NCBI GenBank assembly: GCA_964057225.1 | Contig: OZ059900.1 | Location: 72,501 to 136,500 of the forward strand | Direction of reading: 5' to 3' | Length of the DNA stretch: 64,000 bases | Origin: Auanema rhodensis | Lineage: Eukaryota; Nematoda; Chromadorea; Rhabditida; Rhabditidae | In this document: positions 52,851 to 64,000 of the stretch, in pieces | Layout of the letters: each line of letters begins with the position of its first letter | How positions within the stretch are numbered: the first letter of the stretch is position 1 | Made by a program: the position numbers and the translations under genes | The notes under the pieces: generated by a model | Database searches by the model: none | What the model saw: the letters and a program-made list of their open reading frames with translations, nothing else | What the model was told of the DNA's origin: nothing

Positions 52851-55800
52851 ATGTTTTAATACTGAATTTCGCTCAAATAGCATTACTACACTAAGTATGG
52901 TCGTTTTTATGCCTTTAACACCATATACTCACCGATTTTTGGTACAAAATCTGTAATACTCGTAAATTTTGATCATATTCGTTAAGATTTGAAAATCAAA
53001 CACACAATAAACAAAATCAGTCTATTTTTATGAGTTTGCACTGATATATATTCATTTTGATCAAAAAAGGTCGAAAATAGAAAGAATTTTTGAATTTTCC
53101 GAGTTTTGAGTCCAATTGGGCTAAATCGCTCATATATATGATCAAAAGCATAGTTTTATTGTCTATAACAACAAAAGTCATTAATTAAACACTAATGATG
53201 TTTAAATCACTAAATTTCGCTCAAATAGCATTACTACACTAAGTATGGTCGTTTTTATGCCTTTAACACCATATACTCACCGATTTTTGGTACAAAATCT
53301 GTAATACTCGTAAATTTTGATCATATTCGTTAAGATTTGAGAATCAAACACACAATACACAAAATCAGTCTATTTTTATGAGCTTGCACTGATATATATT
53401 CATTTTGATCAAAAAAGGTCGAAAATAGAAAGAATTTTTGAAATTTCCGAGTTTTGAGTCCAATTTGGCTAAATCGCTCATATATATGATCAAAAGCATA
53501 GTTTTATTGTCTATAACAACAAAAGTCATCAATTAAACGCTAGTGATGTTTTAATACTGAATTTCGCTAAAATAGCATTACTACACTAAGTATGGTCGTT
53601 TTTATGCCTTTAACACCATATACTCACCGATTTTTGGTACAAAATCTGTAATACTTGTAAATTTTGATCATATTTGTTAAGATTTGAGAATCAAACACAC
53701 AATACACAAAATCAGTCTATTTTTATGAGTTTGCACTGATATATATTCATTTTGATCAAAAAAGGTCGAAAATAGAAAGAATTTTGGAAATGTCCGAGTT
53801 TTGAGTCCAATTTTGCTAAATCGCTCATATATATGATCAAAAGCATAGTTTTATTGTCTATAACAACAAAAGTCATCAATTAAACGCTAGTGATGTTTAA
53901 ATACTGAATTTCGCTCAAATAGCATAACTACACTAAGTATGGTCGTTTTTATGCCTTTAACACCATATACTCACCGATTTTTGGTACAAAATCTGTAATA
54001 CTTGTAAATTTTGATCATATTTGTTAAGATTTGAGAATCAAACACACAATACACAAAATCAGTCTATTTTTATGAGTTTGCACTGATATATATTCATTTT
54101 GATCAAAAAAGGTCGAAAATAGAAAGAATTTTGGAAATGTCCGAGTTTTGAGTCCAATTTGGCTAAATCGCTCATATATATGATCAAAAGCATAGTTTTA
54201 TTGTCTATAACAACAAAAATCATCAATTAAACGCTAGTGATGTTTAAATACTGAATTTCGCTCAAATAGCATTACTACACTAAGTATGGTCGTTTTTATG
54301 CCTTTAACACCATATACTCACCGATTTTTGGTACAAAATCTGTAATACTCGTAAATTTTGATCATATTCGTTAAGATTTGAAAATCAAACACACAATAAA
54401 CAAAATCAGTCTATTTTTATGAGTTTGCACTGATATATATTCATTTTGATCAAAAAAGGTCGAAAATAGAAAGAATTTTTGAATTTTCCGAGTTTTGAGT
54501 CCAATTGGGCTAAATCGCTCATATATATGATCAAAAGCATAGTTTTATTGTCTATAACAACAAAAGTCATTAATTAAACACTAATGATGTTTAAATCACT
54601 AAATTTCGCTCAAATAGCATTACTACACTAAGTATGGTCGTTTTTATGCCTTTAACACCATATACTCACCGATTTTTGGTACAAAATCTGTAATACTCGT
54701 AAATTTTGATCATATTCGTTAAGATTTGAGAATCAAACACACAATACACAAAATCAGTCTATTTTTATGAGCTTGCACTGATATATATTCATTTTGATCA
54801 AAAAAGGTCGAAAATAGAAAGAATTTTTGAAATTTCCGAGTTTTGAGTCCAATTTGGCTGAATCGCTCATATATATGATCAAAAGCATAGTTTTATTGTC
54901 TATAACAACAAAAGTCATCAATTAAACGCTAGTGATGTTTTAATACTGAATTTCGCTCAAATAGCATTACTACACTAAGTATGGTCGTTTTTATGCCTTT
55001 AACACCATATACTCACCGATTTTTGGTACAAAATCTGTAATACTCGTAAATTTTGATCATATTCGTTAAGATTTGAAAATCAAACACACAATAAACAAAA
55101 TCAGTCTATTTTTATGAGTTTGCACTGATATATATTCATTTTGATCAAAAAAGGTCGAAAATAGAAAGAATTTTTGAATTTTCCGAGTTTTGAGTCCAAT
55201 TGGGCTAAATCGCTCATATATATGATCAAAAGCATAGTTTTATTGTCTATAACAACAAAAGTCATTAATTAAACACTAATGATGTTTAAATCACTAAATT
55301 TCGCTCAAATAGCATTACTACACTAAGTATGGTCGTTTTTATGCCTTTAACACCATATACTCACCGATTTTTGGTACAAAATCTGTAATACTCGTAAATT
55401 TTGATCATATTCGTTAAGATTTGAGAATCAAACACACAATACACAAAATCAGTCTATTTTTATGAGCTTGCACTGATATATATTCATTTTGATCAAAAAA
55501 GGTCGAAAATAGAAAGAATTTTTGAAATTTCCGAGTTTTGAGTCCAATTTGGCTAAATCGCTCATATATATGATCAAAAGCATAGTTTTATTGTCTATAA
55601 CAACAAAAGTCATCAATTAAACGCTAGTGATGTTTTAATACTGAATTTCGCTAAAATAGCATTACTACACTAAGTATGGTCGTTTTTATGCCTTTAACAC
55701 CATATACTCACCGATTTTTGGTACAAAATCTGTAATACTTGTAAATTTTGATCATATTTGTTAAGATTTGAGAATCAAACACACAATACACAAAATCAGT

Positions 55801-56450
55801 CTATTTTTATGAGTTTGCACTGATATATATTCATTTTGATCAAAAAAGGTCGAAAATAGAAAGAATTTTGGAAATGTCCGAGTTTTGAGTCCAATTTTGC
55901 TAAATCGCTCATATATATGATCAAAAGCATAGTTTTATTGTCTATAACAACAAAAGTCATCAATTAAACGCTAGTGATGTTTAAATACTGAATTTCGCTC
56001 AAATAGCATAACTACACTAAGTATGGTCGTTTTTATGCCTTTAACACCATATACTCACCGATTTTTGGTACAAAATCTGTAATACTTGTAAATTTTGATC
56101 ATATTTGTTAAGATTTGAGAATCAAACACACAATACACAAAATCAGTCTATTTTTATGAGTTTGCACTGATATATATTCATTTTGATCAAAAAAGGTCGA
56201 AAATAGAAAGAATTTTGGAAATGTCCGAGTTTTGAGTCCAATTTGGCTAAATCGCTCATATATATGATCAAAAGCATAGTTTTATTGTCTATAACAACAA
56301 AAATCATCAATTAAACGCTAGTGATGTTTAAATACTGAATTTCGCTCAAATAGCATTACTACACTAAGTATGGTCGTTTTTATGCCTTTAACACCATATA
56401 CTCACCGATTTTTGGTACAAAATCTGTAATACTCGTAAATTTTGATCATA
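52520..56450. repeat. HOR domain 11: 2084-bp 6-mer tandem duplication
   Basis: Blocks at about 52.52-54.37 kb and 54.60-56.45 kb match at 2084 bp offset. Private markers are ATTTCGCTAAAATAG (53561 and 55645) and CCAATTTTGCTAAATC (TTTTGC at 53811 and 55895). Both are single-base changes seen only in these two monomer pairs. Confidence 0.85.
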
Positions 56451-59400
56451 TTCGTTAAGATTTGAGAATCAAACACACAATACACAAAATCAGTCTATTT
56501 TTATGAGCTTGCACTGATATATATTCATTTTGATCAAAAAAGGTCGAAAATAGAAAGAATTTTTGAATTTTCCGAGTTTTGAGTCCAATTGGGCTAAATC
56601 GCTCATATATATGATCAAAAGCATAGTTTTATTGTCTATGACAACAAAAGTCATTAATTAAACACTAATGATGTTTAAATTACTAAATTTCGCTCAAATA
56701 GCATTACTACACTAAGTATGGTCGTTTTTATGCCTTTAACACCATATACTCACCGATTTTTGGTACAAAATCTGTAATACTCGTAAATTTTGATCATATT
56801 CGTTAAGATTTGAGAATCAAACACACAATACACAAAATCAGTCTATTTTGATGAGCTTGCACTGATATATATTCATTTTGATCAAAAAAGGTCGAAAATA
56901 GAAAGAATTTTTGAATTTTCCGAGTTTTGAGTCCAATTGGGCTAAATCGCTCATATATATGATCAAAAGCATAGTTTTATTGTCTATAACAACAAAAGTC
57001 ATCAATTAAACGCTAGTGATGTTTTAATACTGAATTTCGCTCAAATAGCATTACTACACTAAGTATGGTCGTTTTTATGCCTTTAACACCATATACTCAC
57101 CGATTTTTGGTACAAAATCTGTAATACTCGTAAATTTTGATCATATTCGTTAAGATTTGAGAATCAAACACACAATACACAAAATCAGTCTATTTTTATG
57201 AGCTTGCACTGATATATATTCATTTTGATCAAAAAAGGTCGAAAATAGAAAGAATTTTTGAAATTTCCGAGTTTTGAGTCCAATTTGGCTAAATCGCTCA
57301 TATATATGATCAAAAGCATAGTTTTATTGTCTATGACAACAAAAGTCATTAATTAAACACTAATGATGTTTAAATACTGAATTTCGCTCAAATAGCATTA
57401 CTACACTAAGTATGGTCGTTTTTATGCCTTTAACACCATATACTCACCGATTTTTGGTACAAAATCTGTAATACTCGTAAATTTTGATCATATTCGTTAA
57501 GATTTGAGAATCAAACACACAATACACAAAATCAGTCTATTTTTATGAGCTTGCACTGATATATATTCATTTCGATCAAAAAAGGTCGAAAATAGAAAGA
57601 ATTTTTGAAATTTCCGAGTTTTGAGTCCAATTTGGCTAAATCGCTCATATATATGATCAAAAGCATAGTTTTATTGTCTATAACAACAAAAGTCATCAAT
57701 TAAACGCTAGTGATGTTTTAATACTGAATTTCGCTCAAATAGCATTACTACACTAAGTATGGTCGTTTTTATGCCTTTAACACCATATACTCACCGATTT
57801 TTGGTACAAAATCTGTAATACTTGTAAATTTTGATCATATTTGTTAAGATTTGAGAATCAAACATACAATACACGAAATCAGTCTATTTTTATGAGCTTG
57901 CACTGATATATATTCATTTTGATCAAAAAAGGTCGAAAATAGAAAGAATTTTTGAAATTTCCGAGTTTTGAGTCTAATTTGGCTAAATCGCTCATATATA
58001 TGATCAGAAGCAAAGTTTTATTGTCTATGATAACAAAAGTCATCAATTAAACGCTAGTGATGTTTAAATACTGATTTTCGCTCAAATAGCATTACTACAC
58101 TAAGTATGGTCGTTTTTATGCCTTTAACACCATATACTCACCGATTTTTGGTACAAAATCTGTAATACTCGTAAATTTTGATCATATTCGTTAAGATTTG
58201 AAAATCAAACACACAATACACAAAGTCAGTCTATTTTTATGAGCTTGCACTGATATATATTCATTTTGATCAAAAAAGGTCGAAAATAGAAAGAATTTTT
58301 GAAATTTCCGAGTTTTGAGTCCAATTTGGCTAAATCGCTCATATATATGATCAAAAGCATAGTTCTATTGTCTATAACAACAAAAGTCATCAATTAAACG
58401 CTAGTGATGTTTAAATACTGAATTTCGCTCAAATAGCATTACTACACTAAGTATGGTCGTTTTTATGCCTTTAACACCATATACTCACCGATTTTTGGTA
58501 CAAAATCTGTAATACTCGTAAATTTTGATCATATTCGTTAAGATTTGAGAATCAAACACACAATACACGAAATCAGTCTATTTTCATGAGCTTGCACTGA
58601 TATATATTCATTTTGATCAAAAAAGGTCGAAAATAGAAAGAATTTTTGAATTTTCCGAGTTTTGAGTCCAATTGGGCTAAATCGCTCATATATATGATCA
58701 AAAGCATAGTTTTATTGTCTATGACAACAAAAGTCATTAATTAAACACTAATGATGTTTAAATCACTAAATTTCGCTCAAATAGCATTACTACACTAAGT
58801 ATGGTCGTTTTTATGCCTTTAACACCATATACTCACCGATTTTTGGTACAAAATCTGTAATACTCGTAAATTTTGATCATATTCGTTAAGATTTGAGAAT
58901 CAAACACACAATACACAAAATCAGTCTATTTTTATGAGCTTGCACTGATATATATTCATTTTGATCAAAAAAGGTCGAAAATAGAAAGAATTTTTGAAAT
59001 TTCCGAGTTTTGAGTCCAATTTGGCTAAATCGCTCATATATATGATCAAAAGCATAGTTTTATTGTCTATAACAACAAAAGTCATCAATTAAACGCTAGT
59101 GATGTTTTAATACTGAATTTCGCTCAAATAGCATTACTACACTAAGTATGGTCGTTTTTATGCCTTTAACACCATATACTCACCGATTTTTGGTACAAAA
59201 TCTGTAATACTTGTAAATTTTGATCATATTTGTTAAGATTTGAGAATCAAACACACAATACACAAAATCAGTCTATTTTTATGAGTTTGCACTGATATAT
59301 ATTCATTTTGATCAAAAAAGGTCGAAAATAGAAAGAATTTTGGAAATGTCCGAGTTTTGAGTCCAATTTGGCTAAATCGCTCATATATATGATCAAAAGC

Positions 59401-61450
59401 ATAGTTTTATTGTCTATAACAACAAAAGTCATCAATTAAACGCTAGTGATGTTTAAATACTGAATTTCGCTCGAATAGCATTACTACACTAAGTATGGTC
59501 GTTTTTATGCCTTTAACACCATATACTCACCGATTTTTGGTACAAAATCTGTAATACTCGTAAATTTTGATCATATTCGTTAAGATTTGAGAATCAAACA
59601 TACAATACACAAAATCAGTCTATTTTCATGAGCTTGCACTGATATATATTCATTTTGATCAAAAAAGGTCGAAAATAGAAAGAATTTTTGAAATTTACGA
59701 GTTTTGAGTCTAATTTGGCTAAATCGCTCATATATATGATCAGAAGCATAGTTTTATTGTCTATGACAACAAAAGTCATTAGTTAAACACTAATGATGTT
59801 TAAATCACTAAATTTCGCTCAAATAGCATTACTACACTAAGTATGGTCGTTTTTATGCCTTTAACACCATATACTCACCGATTTTTGGTACAAAATCTGT
59901 AATACTTGTAAATTTTGATCATATTTGTTAAGATTTGAGAATCAAACACACAATACACAAAATCAGTCTATTTTTATGAGTTTGCACTGATATATATTCA
60001 TTTTGATCAAAAAAGGTCGAAAATAGAAAGAATTTTGGAAATGTCCGAGTTTTGAGTCCAATTTGGCTAAATCGCTCATATATATGATCAAAAGCATAGT
60101 TTTATTGTCTATAACAACAAAAGTCATCAATTAAACGCTAGTGATGTTTAAATACTGAATTTCGCTCAAATAGCATAACTACACTAAGTATGGTCGTTTT
60201 TATGCCTTTAACACCATATACTCACCGATTTTTGGTACAAAATCTGTAATACTCGTAAATTTTGATCATATTCGTTAAGATTTGAGAATCAAACATACAA
60301 TACACGAAATCAGTCTATTTTTATGAGCTTGCACTGATATATATTCATTTTGATCAAAAAAGATCGAAAATAGAAAGAATTTTTGAAATTTCCGAGTTTT
60401 GAGTCTAATTTGGCTAAATCGCTCATATATATGATCAGAAGCATAGTTTTGTTGTCTATGACAACAAAAGTCATCAATTAAACGCTAGTGATGTTTAAAT
60501 ACTGATTTTCGCTCAAATAGCATTACTACACTAAGTATGGTCGTTTTTATGCCTTTAACACCATATACTCACCGATTTTTGGTACAAAATCTGTAATACT
60601 CGTAAATTTTGATCATATTCGTTAAGATTTGAGAATCAAACACACAATACACAAAATCAGTCTATTTTGATGAGCTTGCACTGATATATATTCATTTTGA
60701 TCAAAAAAGGTCGAAAATAGAAAGAATTTTTGAAATTTCCGAGTTTTGAGTCCAATTTGGCTAAATCGCTCATATATATGATCAAAAGCATAGTTTTATT
60801 GTCTATAACAACAAAAGTCATCAATTAAACGCTAGTGATGTTTAAATACTGAATTTCGCTCAAATAGCATTACTACACTAAGTATGGTCGTTTTTATGCC
60901 TTTAACACCATATACTCACCGATTTTTGGTACAAATTCTGTAATACTCGTAAATTTTGATCATATTCGTTAAGATTCGAGAATCAAACATACAATACACG
61001 AAATCAGTCTATTTTTATGAGCTTGCACTGATATATATTCATTTTGATCAAAAAAGGTCGAAAATAGAAAGAATTTTTGAAATTTCCGAGTTTTGAGTCC
61101 AATTTGGCTAAATCGCTCATATATATGATCAAAAGCATAGTTTTATTGTCTATAACAACAAAAGTCATCAATTAAACGCTAGTGATGTTTAAATACTGAA
61201 TTTCGCTCAAATAGCATTACTACACTAAGTATGGTCGTTTTTATGCCTTTAACACCATATACTCACCGATTTTTGGTACAAAATCTGTAATACTCGTAAA
61301 TTTTGATCATATTCGTTAAGATTTGAGAATCAAACACACAATACACGAAATCAGTCTATTTTTATGAGCTTGCACTGATATATATTCATTTTGATCAAAA
61401 AAGGTCGAAAATAGAAAGAATTTTTGAATTTTCCGAGTTTTGAGTCCAAT
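56450..61450. repeat. Satellite domain 12: mixed monomers with a long-range block
   Basis: Monomers of several types. One block, about 59.6-61.2 kb, repeats in order the variants found at about 25.6-27.2 kb: GTCATTAGTTAAACAC, GCATAACTAC, AAAGATCG, GTTTTGTTG, CTATTTTGATGAG and CAAATTCTGT. The offset is about 34,030 bp, 98 monomers. Singletons include TTTCGATCAAAA (near 57571), AAGCAAAGTTTTATTG (near 58008) and TCGCTCGAATAGC (near 59466). Confidence 0.7.
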
Positions 61451-64000
61451 TGGGCTAAATCGCTCATATATATGATCAAAAGCATAGTTTTATTGTCTAT
61501 GACAACAAAAGTCATTAATTAAACACTAATGATGTTTAAATCACTAAATTTCGCTCAAATAGCATTACTACACTAAGTATGGTCGTTTTTATGCCTTTAA
61601 CACCATATACTCACCGATTTTTGGTACAAAATCTGTAATACTCGTAAATTTTGATCATATTCGTTAAGATTTGAGAATCAAACACACAATACACAAAATC
61701 AGTCTATTTTTATGAGCTTGCACTGATATATATTCATTTTGATCAAAAAAGGTCGAAAATAGAAAGAATTTTTGAAATTTCCGAGTTTTGAGTCCAATTT
61801 GGCTGAATCGCTCATATATATGATCAAAAGCATAGTTTTATTGTCTATAACAACAAAAGTCATCAATTAAACGCTAGTGATGTTTTAATACTGAATTTCG
61901 CTCAAATAGCATTACTACACTAAGTATGGTCGTTTTTATGCCTTTAACACCATATACTCACCGATTTTTGGTACAAAATCTGTAATACTTGTAAATTTTG
62001 ATCATATTCGTTAAGATTTGAAAATCAAACACACATTGAACAAAATCAGTTTATTTTTATGAGTTTGCACTGATATATATTCATTTTGATCAAAAAAGGT
62101 CGAAAATAGAAAGAATTTTTGAATTTTCCGAGTTTTGAGTCCAATTGGGCTAAATTGCTCATATATATGATCAAAAGCATAGTTTTATTGTCTATGACAA
62201 CAAAAGTCATTAATTAAACACTAATGATGTTTAAATCACTAAATTTCGCTCAAATAGCATTACTACACTAAGTATGGTCGTTTTTATGCCTTTAACACCA
62301 TATACTCACCGATTTTTGGTACAAAATCTGTAATACTCGTAAATTTTGATCATATTCGTTAAGATTTGAGAATCAAACACACAATACACAAAATCAGTCT
62401 ATTTTTATGAGCTTGCACTGATATATATTCATTTTGATCAAAAAAGGTCGAAAATAGAAAGAATTTTTGAAATTTCCGAGTTTTGAGTCTAATTTGGCTA
62501 AATCGCTCATATATATGATCAGAAGCATAGTTTTGTTGTCTATGACAACAAAAGTCATCAATTAAACGCTAGTGATGTTTAAATACTGATTTTCGCTCAA
62601 ATAGCATTACTACACTAAGTATGGTCGTTTTTATGCCTTTAACACCATATACTCACCGATTTTTGGTACAAAATCTGTAATACTCGTAAATTTTGATCAT
62701 ATTCGTTAAGATTTGAGAATCAAACACACAATACACAAAATCAGTCTATTTTGATGAGCTTGCACTGATATATATTCATTTTGATCAAAAAAGGTCGAAA
62801 ATAGAAAGAATTTTTGAAATTTCCGAGTTTTGAGTCCAATTTGGCTAAATCGCTCATATATATGATCAAAAGCATAGTTTTATTGTCTATGACAACAAAA
62901 GTCATTAATTAAACACTAATGATGTTTAAATCACTAAATTTCGCTCAAATAGCATTACTACACTAAGTATGGTCGTTTTTATGCCTTTAACACCATATAC
63001 TCACCGATTTTTGGTACAAAATCTGTAATACTCGTAAATTTTGATCATATTCGTTAAGATTTGAGAATCAAACACACAATACACAAAATCAGTCTATTTT
63101 TATGAGCTTGCACTGATATATATTCATTTTGATCAAAAAAGGTCGAAAATAGAAAGAATTTTTGAAATTTCCGAGTTTTGAGTCCAATTTGGCTGAATCG
63201 CTCATATATATGATCAAAAGCATAGTTTTATTGTCTATAACAACAAAAGTCATCAATTAAACGCTAGTGATGTTTTAATACTGAATTTCGCTCAAATAGC
63301 ATTACTACACTAAGTATGGTCGTTTTTATGCCTTTAACACCATATACTCACCGATTTTTGGTACAAAATCTGTAATACTTGTAAATTTTGATCATATTCG
63401 TTAAGATTTGAAAATCAAACACACATTGAACAAAATCAGTTTATTTTTATGAGTTTGCACTGATATATATTCATTTTGATCAAAAAAGGTCGAAAATAGA
63501 AAGAATTTTTGAATTTTCCGAGTTTTGAGTCCAATTGGGCTAAATTGCTCATATATATGATCAAAAGCATAGTTTTATTGTCTATGACAACAAAAGTCAT
63601 TAATTAAACACTAATGATGTTTAAATCACTAAATTTCGCTCAAATAGCATTACTACACTAAGTATGGTCGTTTTTATGCCTTTAACACCATATACTCACC
63701 GATTTTTGGTACAAAATCTGTAATACTCGTAAATTTTGATCATATTCGTTAAGATTTGAGAATCAAACACACAATACACAAAATCAGTCTATTTTTATGA
63801 GCTTGCACTGATATATATTCATTTTGATCAAAAAAGGTCGAAAATAGAAAGAATTTTTGAAATTTCCGAGTTTTGAGTCTAATTTGGCTAAATCGCTCAT
63901 ATATATGATCAGAAGCATAGTTTTGTTGTCTATGACAACAAAAGTCATCAATTAAACGCTAGTGATGTTTAAATACTGATTTTCGCTCAAATAGCATTAC
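61450..64000. repeat. HOR domain 13: 1390-bp 4-mer, running off the window
   Basis: Variant ACACATTGAACAAAATC occurs at 62031 and 63421, and CTAAATTGCTCAT near 62149 and 63540, both at 1390 bp offset. Flanking GGCTGAATCG and GTTTTGTTG monomers match in the same order. The second copy is still matching at the last base, so the array continues beyond the window. Confidence 0.8.

Larger units (their letters stand above)
2468..64000. repeat. 347-bp satellite DNA array (177 complete monomers)
   Basis: Head-to-tail tandem array running off the right end of the window. With the monomer phased at TCATCAATTAAAC or TCATTAATTAAAC, starts fall at 2474, 2821, 3168 and so on to 63945. That is 177 complete units of mean length 347.3 bp plus a 56 bp partial. 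Two length classes exist. The 347 bp class has ACGCTAGTG and ATACTGA; the 348 bp class has ACACTAATG or ACACTAATAATG with ATCACTAAA. All copies are in one orientation, AT-rich and highly similar, with no insertion found. Each carries several GATC tetramers, the 12 bp palindromes TTTTGATCAAAA and TCATATATATGA, and many A/T tracts. The function is unknown; satellite arrays are usually heterochromatic. I do not recognise the family. There are no genes in it. Confidence 0.97.

Noticed and set aside
2474-64000. CRISPR array
   Set aside because: The whole 347 bp unit repeats; there are no short repeats separated by unique spacers, and the host is eukaryotic.
2468-64000. Transposon, LTR or Helitron origin of the repeat
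   Set aside because: There are no terminal repeats, target-site duplications, transposase or reverse-transcriptase frames; the copies are strictly head to tail.

Overview
This window looks like eukaryotic nuclear DNA, most likely from a rhabditid nematode. The only recognisable gene is one small-subunit (18S) ribosomal RNA gene at 811-2467. It opens with the nematode-type start (TGATTGATTCTGTCAGCGC). It carries Rhabditina-like variants such as GCGCGTAACTTATCC, where most eukaryotes have GCGCGCAAATTACCC. Its last 100 or so nucleotides are missing. I cannot name the species.

Layout: 1-53 holds nothing I recognise. 54-522 is a T-rich minisatellite of about 16 copies of a 29-30 bp unit, like a ribosomal intergenic-spacer subrepeat, with its own 117 bp higher-order period. 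523-810 is unique AT-rich sequence, probably external transcribed spacer. 811-2467 is the 18S gene, transcribed left to right and cut off in the apical part of helix 44. At an A-tract (2468-2473) it passes directly into a head-to-tail satellite that fills the rest of the window, 2468-64000. The satellite has 177 complete monomers (mean 347.3 bp) plus 56 bp of a 178th, with no visible interruption, insertion or inversion.

The satellite is one family organised in successive higher-order repeat (HOR) domains whose period changes along the array. From left to right there are dimers (694, then 695 bp), 6-mers and 7-mers (2085 and 2433 bp), an 11-mer with nested trimers (3820 and 1042 bp), 4-mer and 7-mer blocks (1389 and 2430 bp), a 5-mer (1736 bp), a 10-mer (3472 bp), a large 13-mer tandem duplication (4515 bp), a 6-mer (2084 bp) and a 4-mer (1390 bp). 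Private single-base variants tie these blocks together, including one block shared over about 34 kb. About 87 bp of each monomer is nearly uniform, while most variation lies in the remainder.

I find no credible protein-coding gene, tRNA, 5S, 5.8S or 28S gene, transposon or CRISPR array. The recurrent open frames of about 62 codons on the minus strand are a by-product of the satellite. The most interesting points are the truncated rRNA gene fused to the satellite, with Pol I transcription pointing into it, and the changing HOR structure. The array could be a chromosome-end, subtelomeric, heterochromatic or germline-limited domain, but the sequence alone cannot decide.
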